Positions 26,296 through 32,676 of a DNA stretch of 56,044 bases are shown here, in pieces. This DNA is from Prevotella sp. (GTDB taxonomy: Bacteria > Bacteroidota > Bacteroidia > Bacteroidales > Bacteroidaceae). The first letter of the stretch is position 1; every line of letters begins with the position of its first letter. A program made the position numbers and the translations under genes. The notes beneath the pieces are model-generated. The model was not told where the DNA came from and searched no databases. It saw only the letters and a program-made list of their open reading frames with translations. Location: positions 1-56,044 of the forward strand of contig JAFYZV010000233.1 of assembly GCA_017548525.1 (NCBI GenBank), in the 5' to 3' direction.

Positions 26296-27623
26296 TGATC
26301 ATGGATAGTTCCTCGTTCTCAAACATTCACATCGACCTCCATGAAAAGGACTTATTGCCCGTGGGTGGTGCCACGTGCGACTGCTATCGAGTACGTCTCT
26401 ATGGCAAGCAGCATTTTTTGAAGGTGCTGAAGCCCCACTTGCGGACGAACCCTCGTTATGCGGCAGCCATGCAGAAAGAGTTTGAGACGGGATTCAACTT
26501 AGACCATCCCCATCTCGTCCGTTATGTCTTTAAGACCGACGATGGCATCTTGATGGAGTATGTCGATGGACTGACGCTCAGCGAGTTTGTCAGTACACAG
26601 CCCGACTATTTCAAAAACCGAGAGAATGCCGACCGCTTCCTCCGCGAGTTGCTCGATGTGGTGGGCTATTTGCACCAACACCAGATTGTCCATCTTGACC
26701 TCAAGCCAGAGAACATCCTCATTACACGCATCGGTCATGACGTGAAACTCATCGACCTCGGCTTTTGCTATACCGATACGTACACCGACACCATGGGGCG
26801 CACGGATAAGTATGCCGCGCCCGAACAACTTAATGACAACGAGAAGGTGGACGCACGGACAGACATCTATGCCATCGGTCGCATCCTCCAGACATTGCCC
26901 TGTGCGCAAAGATATAAAAAGGTGATAGCTCGGTGCATAGTGGAGGACAAGGAAAGACGTTTTCAAAATGTGGGCGAGGTCATTGCCCTTACATCCCGTC
27001 ATGGCAAGAGAATGTGGTGGATGGTGGCTGTGATGTTCCTTTTTGTGGCAGCAATGGGCTTTTTACTGATGCCAAGGCAAGGGAAAGTGGAAATGGCACA
27101 ACAACCCGAGATGGTGGGAAAAGACAGCCAAGTGACACAAACGACCACTCTGCCCCCACAGGAATCCGCTCCCCCTATCATTGATCAGATAGAAGTGAAC
27201 CCCTCGACACCTATGGTTTCGACCAAGCCCGATGAGCCGATTATCCCAAAGGAGGTTGAGGATTTGTTTGCCCATCAAGATACGGTCGCCCTGCGCAAGG
27301 AACTGCAAGCACTGGCAAAGCCGTATTTTGACAAGACACTTGCCGTCTATCTGGATAGTTCTTATCAGGAAACTAAGGAACGTGTGTCTAAAATATATGT
27401 AGAAGAGTTTCGTCCTACCGTCACACAACAGTATTATAAGCTGTGGGAGAAGTATCGGAAAGAAGGAACGGTGGCAGAGTCCACTTTCTTTATAGAGTGT
27501 TCGGAGACGTTGTTATTTTTTTTGTACAACCTCGAGTACAAGATGAAATTGAATGATGGTGATGATAGTTATCGAGGAAAGACCTATCAATATTACGACA
27601 GTAGGAAGAAAGGCTCAAAGTGA
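26295..27623 (+). CDS. Membrane-anchored eukaryotic-like Ser/Thr protein kinase
   Basis: 442 residues. Kinase lobe at about 15-235: a glycine-poor loop (LLPVGGATCDCYRVRLYGKQHFLKVLK, with the ATP Lys in FLKVLK), catalytic loop VHLDLKPEN (133-140; Leu replaces Arg of the usual HRD), metal-binding DLG at 154 instead of DFG, and the activation-segment end KYAAPEQL. One transmembrane helix follows at about 240-258 (WWMVAVMFLFVAAMGFLL), leaving an outside region of about 180 residues with a Pro/Thr-rich linker and a helical, Tyr-rich end. Lack of Arg before the catalytic Asp suggests activation-loop phosphorylation is not needed. Translationally coupled to the preceding gene. Confidence 0.88.
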   Translation: MIMDSSSFSNIHIDLHEKDLLPVGGATCDCYRVRLYGKQHFLKVLKPHLRTNPRYAAAMQKEFETGFNLDHPHLVRYVFKTDDGILMEYVDGLTLSEFVSTQPDYFKNRENADRFLRELLDVVGYLHQHQIVHLDLKPENILITRIGHDVKLIDLGFCYTDTYTDTMGRTDKYAAPEQLNDNEKVDARTDIYAIGRILQTLPCAQRYKKVIARCIVEDKERRFQNVGEVIALTSRHGKRMWWMVAVMFLFVAAMGFLLMPRQGKVEMAQQPEMVGKDSQVTQTTTLPPQESAPPIIDQIEVNPSTPMVSTKPDEPIIPKEVEDLFAHQDTVALRKELQALAKPYFDKTLAVYLDSSYQETKERVSKIYVEEFRPTVTQQYYKLWEKYRKEGTVAESTFFIECSETLLFFLYNLEYKMKLNDGDDSYRGKTYQYYDSRKKGSK

Positions 27624-27730
27624 TAATATCAAAATGTATATTGTTGGGGTATTATTATCTCATAGCAATCATAATTTATTGTGGATAAAAGCATCCGCTT
27701 TCAGCATTTTGTTCATTACTTTGAGCATTC

Positions 27731-27800
27731 AAACCAATGGTTTATGCAAATGAAATCAATGGTTTTGATGATTTAAACCTATGGTTTGGTTCTTCAAATG
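27731..27800. repeat. 22-bp-period array, AAACCA/TGGTTT family
   Basis: ATGGTTT begins at 27737, 27759 and 27781, exactly 22 bp apart, each preceded by AAACCA, AAATCA or AAACCT, so the units are imperfect AAACCA-N-TGGTTT palindromes. The array lies about 70 bp upstream of the next promoter. The remaining part of this 391-base gap (27624-27730) shows nothing recognisable. Confidence 0.8.
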
Positions 27801-27865
27801 TGTGTATTCACGTTTTCATTAACACTCTTTATGAGAAATAATTCGTTTTTCTCAAATCTTTTATA

Positions 27866-27873
27866 TATCTTTG
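27866..27873 (+). promoter_or_regulatory. -7 element of the AAA-ATPase operon
   Basis: TATCTTTG at 27866-27873; the expected start near 27878 gives a structured leader of about 137 bases before the first start codon at 28015. Confidence 0.6.
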
Positions 27874-27913
27874 CGTAACCTTTTTGAGAGAGGGTTCTTT
27901 GGCTTTTTGATTT

Positions 27914-27979
27914 GCATCCAGAGTGGTTCAGTCCACGGCAACCGGCCTTACTGTAGGCATCGGTGCCAAAAAATGATGT
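27914..27979 (+). promoter_or_regulatory. S-box/SAM-clan-like structured leader
   Basis: The element reads ATCCAGAGTGG, CCACGGCAACC, a hairpin (GCCT-TACTGT-AGGC), and CGGTGCCAAA. The AGAG, GGCAACC and GGTGC.AA blocks, in this order and spacing, are those of the SAM-I riboswitch core. Pairings: outer stem GCATC (27914-27918) with GATGT (27975-27979), short second stem GTGG (27923-27926) with CCAC (27933-27936), third stem GGC..CCG with CGG.GCC. The second stem lacks the kink-turn and pseudoknot loop of classical SAM-I, so this would be a reduced variant. A further hairpin (AGTTAG 27981-27986 with CTAACT 28001-28006) sits just before the start codon. Function is inferred only from motif similarity. 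Confidence 0.45.
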
Positions 27980-28014
27980 GAGTTAGGGTTGGGAAGACAA
28001 CTAACTAAATATAT

Positions 28015-28170
28015 ATGGTAATGAATACAATTAGACTTTTTAAATTGATTGTTGTGTCGCATAGGGAATTACTCCGTGTTTTCCTATCTATCCTCTTGTG
28101 CTTGTTTGTTGGCATTTTTGCCGCCAACATGATTTTCGTTACATGTTTTAATGACATAAAGAACTACTGA
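28015..28170 (+). CDS. 51-residue membrane protein ahead of the AAA ATPase
   Basis: Short frame from ATG 28015 (or the third codon, ATG 28021) to TGA at 28170. The protein is MVMNTIRLFKLIVVSHRELL followed by a single hydrophobic helix (RVFLSILLCLFVGIFAANMIFV) and a polar tail TCFNDIKNY. It follows the structured leader directly and stops 2 bases before the next ATG, so it is probably translated and coupled. Family not recognised; a small membrane partner or leader peptide of the operon is possible. Confidence 0.6.
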   Translation: MVMNTIRLFKLIVVSHRELLRVFLSILLCLFVGIFAANMIFVTCFNDIKNY

Positions 28171-29338
28171 TTATGAGCAAAGAAAAAAAGACAGAAAAAG
28201 GTTTTGTAACAATCGAAAAGTTTGAAATGGAAGACGGAACGATCATGGAAATAGAGAGGACTAATCCTGACCCAGACACCATTGACATGCTGACAGCCAT
28301 GAGCTATATCGTTGAGGCTGTCAGAGGTAATGGCCTTAGTGTAAGTGAATATGAGGATACTGTACCCTTTATCAATGGTATCATGAAACGTCAGAACCTC
28401 TCATATTTGCAGGTTATTTACATGACGATTATTGCAGAAAGGGGTGATAGTTACAATTCTTTTGTCAATGTTCAACAGATTGCCTCATACATGGGATGTA
28501 ACAATCTGGAGCTTATGACGTACCTGAATGAGTTTGAAGATATGGTCAAGAGAGGCATATTGATTAAGAATAGTAATCATTACGGCAGACAGGGCTATAA
28601 ACTATCAGAGCCTTTCTTTAAATCCCTCCAGAATAATGAGACCTATCAACAAGAGAGTTTGGCATGTAAGAATATGGTGGAGTTCTTCAACCATTTCTAT
28701 TCGTTTACCCATCGACGTTATCTGGAAGAAATGAGTACTGGTTTAATGCTGGATAATGTGCATCGTCTCATGGAGGAGAATAAGGATTTGCCATACGTGA
28801 AAGCATTAAAGAAATATGAGTTTTCGCCAATGGTCGAGTTAATAGTATGCCATTTCTGTCGGCATTTGTTCTTAGGGGAAGAATCTGTTTTGCATTTGGA
28901 TAATTTGTCTTTTTTATATGACTCGGATAGAGAAAAAAGTGAATTTGAGTGGGAAATGAGAATGGGAAATCACTATCTTTTGAAGAAGAGACTGGTGGAA
29001 TATGCCTGTCAGGACGGTTTCGAGTCGAGGTTTGAATTCAAATTGGCTTTGAATGTCCGTAAAAAGTTGCTGAAAGGTTTCTCTTTGCAGGGTGAGGAGC
29101 AGGCAACATCCACCTTGATTGATTGTCACAAGATTGCCGAAAAGAAATTGTTTTTCTCTAATGATATTGACAAACGAATTGAGAATGTGAACGATATCAT
29201 CAAAGAAGAGAACTATAGGAATATTTGCGTACGATTGAAAAAGAAAGGCTTGCGGCAGGGAGTCGCATGTTTGTTCTATGGCTCACCTGGCACGGGAAAG
29301 ACAGAGAGCGTGTTGCAATTGGCTCGACAATCTGGACG

Positions 29339-29346
29339 GAATATCA
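29339..29346. repeat. Left target-site duplication GAATATCA
   Basis: GAATATCA here recurs at 30601-30608 directly outside the other end of the element. An 8-bp duplication fits the IS256 family (8-9 bp). Confidence 0.9.
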
Positions 29347-30600
29347 GGCGTATAGCTCATTTTGCAGGATGATTTTGGGTGGTTGGTATTCTATAGCTCA
29401 AATTGCAGGATGACATTTGTTGCTGTTTCCTTGGCCATTTGCTTGGGAATTCATACCTTTGTGCCGCAGTCTGAAGATAGTGGAGCTCTGCTGGGGAGCA
29501 ACTCCATGAGGAATAGGATTGTGCAAATCGACTGGAATGGGCAGAAGTCTCTATCAACGCGGCTCCTGCTTTTTCATTCCAAGAGATTCTGCCAATGCCA
29601 AGAAAAACCCAGAAATGAACCGCTTGCGGTTCTCCGTTGTCAGTCCGCTATGGTTGTTCAGGTTCTTCTTCAAGTCAGTGAACGTACCTTCAATTTTGTT
29701 GTTCGTGTTTGGCATTCCCTTACAGTTCTCCCGTTGGAAAGTGAACAGATAAGGCAGGTAGAAGTTCACACTGTTCATCGCTGCCCTTAGGCGCTGGTGC
29801 GTGTAATGCATCTTCCCGTCTTTGTGTAGGCTCTTATGGCCAATCATATCCTTCCACTTCACCTTCCAGTCCTGGTAGTTCTTCTTGAAGTCTGCCTCGT
29901 CGCATCTGTGAAGTCTGCCGACCAAATCTCTCAAATCCCTTGCAGCTAACAGCTTGGGATTCAACGTAAGATAGCGCCTGACAATCTGCTTCATGTGGAA
30001 CTGGCACATCTGTATCGGGGTGTCGGAAAAGGTCTTGAACAGGCTCTGCTTGCCGTCTACAATTAATCCACGTATGGAGTAGCCACGATCCTTTATGCTG
30101 CTCACAGCATTCTCGTAGTCCTTCACCGTCTCACTCCTCACAAAGGCCATGTAAAGGGGCCTGCCAGTCTGGTTGTCCAGTGCCAGCAGGACTCCGAAGC
30201 TGCGTCCCCAGTAGGTCACGTCCAGATGGACGAATCCTCCACCTGACAAGGGCGGCTGTACCCACTCACGCTTGATGCCACGCAGCCTGCGTTTGACAGT
30301 GGCTACACTCATGCCGAAGCGAGCAGAAAGCTCTTTGATGGTCTGCTTCCCTTGTTGATAAGCATTCCACAAATCCTCTTCGCTGGTCTCCGTTCCGGCA
30401 CGGAACTGGTAGCCGCATTCCTGACATTTATACAACTGTACGCCCTTGCGCACACCATTCTTCACTGTATGGGAAGAACCACATGCCTCGCATTTCTTCT
30501 TGTTCATTCTAACTTTGCATTTGGGCTTTTGAAATGCCCGCAAAGTTAGTGGTTATCGTGGATGAAGGCATGTTACATCCTGCAAAATGAGCTATAGGTC
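29347..30600 (-). mobile_element. IS256-family insertion sequence (1254 bp) with doubled left end
   Basis: Bounded by imperfect inverted ends: left from 29347, containing TATAGCTCATTTTGCAGGAT (29351-29370); right end to 30600, containing its inverse CATCCTGCAAAATGAGCTAT. Flanked by GAATATCA on both sides. A second copy of the end motif, TATAGCTCAAATTGCAGGAT, lies 41 bp inside the left end (29392-29411). One transposase gene on the minus strand. The intact duplication and nearly identical ends suggest a recent insertion. Confidence 0.93.
29554..30507 (-). CDS. IS256-family transposase, zinc-ribbon variant
   Basis: 317 residues from the ATG at 30507 (MNKKKCEAC); the frame runs further upstream only through a TTG inside the promoter. 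N-terminal zinc ribbon C-E-A-C...C-Q-E-C (KCEACGSSHTVKNG, LYKCQECGYQF), a helix-turn-helix (IKELSARFGMSVATVKRRL), then the DDE core: Asp in FVHLDVTYWG, Asp in GLIVDGKQSLF, and Glu in NNKIEGTFTDLKKNL. Catalyses cut-and-paste or copy-out transposition of the 29347-30600 element. A -7 element TAACTTTG lies on the minus strand at 30540-30547. Confidence 0.92.
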   Translation of the reverse strand: MNKKKCEACGSSHTVKNGVRKGVQLYKCQECGYQFRAGTETSEEDLWNAYQQGKQTIKELSARFGMSVATVKRRLRGIKREWVQPPLSGGGFVHLDVTYWGRSFGVLLALDNQTGRPLYMAFVRSETVKDYENAVSSIKDRGYSIRGLIVDGKQSLFKTFSDTPIQMCQFHMKQIVRRYLTLNPKLLAARDLRDLVGRLHRCDEADFKKNYQDWKVKWKDMIGHKSLHKDGKMHYTHQRLRAAMNSVNFYLPYLFTFQRENCKGMPNTNNKIEGTFTDLKKNLNNHSGLTTENRKRFISGFFLALAESLGMKKQEPR

Positions 30601-30608
30601 GAATATCA
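30601..30608. repeat. Right target-site duplication GAATATCA
   Basis: Second copy of the 8-bp duplication flanking the insertion sequence; the ATPase frame resumes at 30609. Confidence 0.9.
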
Positions 30609-31184
30609 TGCAGGTGAACTTGTCTGGGATTAGGAGCAAATGGGTTGGCGACAGCGAGAAAAACATCAAATCGGTCTTCGATAGATATAAGGAAGCTGTG
30701 CATAATTCCACGTTGGCTCCCATCTTGTTATTCAACGAGGCTGACGCTGTCCTCGGCGCAAGAAAAAAGGCTTCCAATTCCGTTGACCGAATGGAAAACT
30801 CGATACAAAATATCATCTTGCAGGAAATGGAGACATTTGAGGGGATTATGATAGCCACAACCAACTTGGAGGAAAACTTTGACAAGGCGTTTGAACGGAG
30901 GTTCCTCTATAAGGTGAAATTCGACAAGCCTTCATGTGAGCAACGAGCGCAGATTTGGCTCTCCATGCTTCCATCGATTGGCAAGGAAGTGGCAATTAGA
31001 TTAGCAGAGAGGTTTGACTTCAGTGGTGGGCAGATAGAGAACATCGTTAGGCGATATGACATAGACTATATTCTTTATGGTGAGGAAAGTATGTCGGTGG
31101 AGAAATTGGTTCAGTATTGTGAGGAAGAGACTCTTCAGAAGAGAGTTCGAAGGATAGGATTTGGTATTGCATGTTGATAAAAGT

Positions 31185-31880
31185 ATGAACATTGTTCTTA
31201 ACATTCCGCATTCCTCTGTCAACGGACTTTTCGATAGGGAAATAGGGAAGTGGCAGAGGAATGCCTTGTTTATTAACGATTGTGTAAACAAGTGGACTGA
31301 CTGGCATACCGACATGCTCTTTTCCACGGACAACCCGCATGTCAATCAGGTCGTCTTTCCTTACTCACGGTTTGTGTGTGATGCCGAACGACTTGTGGAA
31401 GATCCATTTGAAGAAATAGGTCAAGGCATCATCTATACGTATTATGAGGATTACAAGCGTGGGTACATAAGTGACAAAGGCAGAGAAATGCTTATGAACC
31501 TATGGCGAATGCATCAAAGTAGGCTTGTTGATTCAATGGACGGTGAAGGCTCTGTGATCATCGACTGCCATTCGTTTCCGTCTGGACTTGCCGATTGTGA
31601 CATTTGTATTGGACATAACAACGACTGGTCATACGACGAGAGGCTTGTTAGCATGGTGGTAGACGAGTTTATGAAGAACGGTTATACGGTGAAAGTGAAT
31701 GAGCCTTATGGCAATTCCATCACGCCCAAGGCCAGCTTTCAGTATAAGTCTCTTATGATAGAGGTAAATAAACGGGTCTATATGAGTGAGAGAAATGTGT
31801 CTCTATTGTGTAATCCGAGACTATGGAAAAGGTGGTTCGGCACCATAGAGAGAGTATACCGTAAAATTCTGAAACGCTAA
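31185..31880 (+). CDS. N-formylglutamate amidohydrolase family protein
   Basis: 231 residues from the ATG at 31185 (MNIVLNIPHSSVNG). Family motifs: the N-terminal IPHSS, DWHTDMLF, VVFPYSRFVCDAERL (Arg/Asp block), VIIDCHSFPSG (DCHS metal/catalytic block), and LMIEVNKRVYM (IEVN/R block). The family hydrolyses N-formyl-L-glutamate to glutamate and formate in histidine breakdown, but many homologues are uncharacterised carboxypeptidase-like enzymes. No hut genes are present here; instead it follows the split AAA+ gene by 7 bases, suggesting a role tied to that ATPase. Confidence 0.85.
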   Translation: MNIVLNIPHSSVNGLFDREIGKWQRNALFINDCVNKWTDWHTDMLFSTDNPHVNQVVFPYSRFVCDAERLVEDPFEEIGQGIIYTYYEDYKRGYISDKGREMLMNLWRMHQSRLVDSMDGEGSVIIDCHSFPSGLADCDICIGHNNDWSYDERLVSMVVDEFMKNGYTVKVNEPYGNSITPKASFQYKSLMIEVNKRVYMSERNVSLLCNPRLWKRWFGTIERVYRKILKR

Positions 31881-31903
31881 TTCTACTCTACATAATTTGA
31901 ATA

Positions 31904-31937
31904 GAGGAGGGTATGTCATAATAGGCACATCCTCCTC
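31904..31937. terminator. Hairpin between convergent genes
   Basis: GAGGAGGGTATGT (31904-31916) pairs with ACATCCTCCTC (31927-31937) with small bulges, between the amidohydrolase and the convergent barrel gene. A T-rich stretch follows later (31953), so either direction is possible. Confidence 0.55.
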
Positions 31938-31972
31938 AACAACAACATTAATATTTTTTCTATCTTTTATGA

Positions 31973-32497
31973 TTAGAATTTATAAGCTACACCTACACTA
32001 AATACCATTTGGTCGAAGTCGCTGATTAACTGATACTTGCCCTCCACATTCAAAGAGAGCTTGTCGGTGAGGTCATATTGCAAGCCAGCACCGAGGTTTG
32101 CCCCAAACTTACTTGTTGTGGTGGAGCCACTGTCATCCGCATCATCATCAATGATGCCGTAACCTTCATATTCAACATCGACGGTGAAGTCACTCTTCCA
32201 ATTCGTGAAGACAACCCCTGCCAAGGGATAGATCTTTAATTTCTCGGTTATGGGAATGAGATAGTGGACATTCAAATTGACATCCCACATCGAGAGACCA
32301 TCCTTTTTGAGGAAGTAGTCGAATGCACCCTCTGCCCTGATGGCATCGGTAATGCCATACTGTCCTTTCACGCCAACGCCAAGGTTCTTGATCTCAGTTC
32401 CATACGATAGGTTTGCGCCAAATGCCGTTTCTCCTTTTTGTGCCGATGCACTGATACTGACAAGTGCCATCGCCATTGCAAACAATACTTTTCTCAT
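31973..32497 (-). CDS. Small outer-membrane beta-barrel protein (porin family)
   Basis: 174 residues with signal peptide MRKVLFAMAMALVSISASAQ. The rest reads as eight or so amphipathic strands (TAFGANLSYGTEI, LGVGVKGQYGIT, WDVNLNVHYLIP, KIYPLAGVVF, KFGANLGAGLQYDLT, LSLNVEGKYQL, MVFSVGVAYKF) and ends in Phe, the usual last residue of OmpA/OmpX-like barrels. Outer-membrane barrel of the OmpW/OmpX type; specific role unknown. A minus-strand TATATTTG at 32541-32548 is its likely -7 element. Confidence 0.85.
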   Translation of the reverse strand: MRKVLFAMAMALVSISASAQKGETAFGANLSYGTEIKNLGVGVKGQYGITDAIRAEGAFDYFLKKDGLSMWDVNLNVHYLIPITEKLKIYPLAGVVFTNWKSDFTVDVEYEGYGIIDDDADDSGSTTTSKFGANLGAGLQYDLTDKLSLNVEGKYQLISDFDQMVFSVGVAYKF

Positions 32498-32605
32498 GTT
32501 CTTTTGTTTTTGTTAGTTAAACTTAAAAAAATCTCGTTTGCAAATATAGCATGTGTTTGTCAATATGCAATCATCCATTTCGTCCATTTGGTTGTTTGTT
32601 TTCGT

Positions 32606-32650
32606 AAAAAAAGAAATCCGATGAATCGCCTAAGATTCATCAGACTTCTT
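32606..32650 (-). terminator. Intrinsic terminator of the acyl-CoA dehydrogenase operon
   Basis: On the minus strand GATGAATC (32641-32634) pairs with GATTCATC (32627-32620), extended by imperfect AGAAGTCT/GGATTTCT pairing, and runs into seven T (complement of 32606-32612). It lies 36 bases past the gene. Confidence 0.8.
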
Positions 32651-32676
32651 TATGTAGTTGTATTGGCTTCAGTTTA

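Larger units (their letters stand above)
28173..31177 (+). pseudogene. AAA+ ATPase gene split by an insertion sequence
   Basis: Removing 29347-30600 and one copy of the 8-bp duplication joins 28173-29346 to 30609-31177 in frame as a 580-residue protein, reading SGRNIMQVNLSG across the joint. The N-terminal about 330 residues are helical and include a winged-helix-like stretch (VNVQQIASYMGCNNLELMTYLNEFEDMVKRGILI). The AAA+ domain has Walker A GSPGTGKT at 370-377, Walker B ILLFNEADA at about 430-438, a sensor-1-like IMIATTNLEENFDKAFERRF, and a C-terminal lid. The insertion falls between Walker A and Walker B, so the present gene is inactive; the upstream fragment ends after a few foreign residues (RRIAHFAG). 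Adjacent to a small membrane gene and an amidohydrolase gene. Confidence 0.9.
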
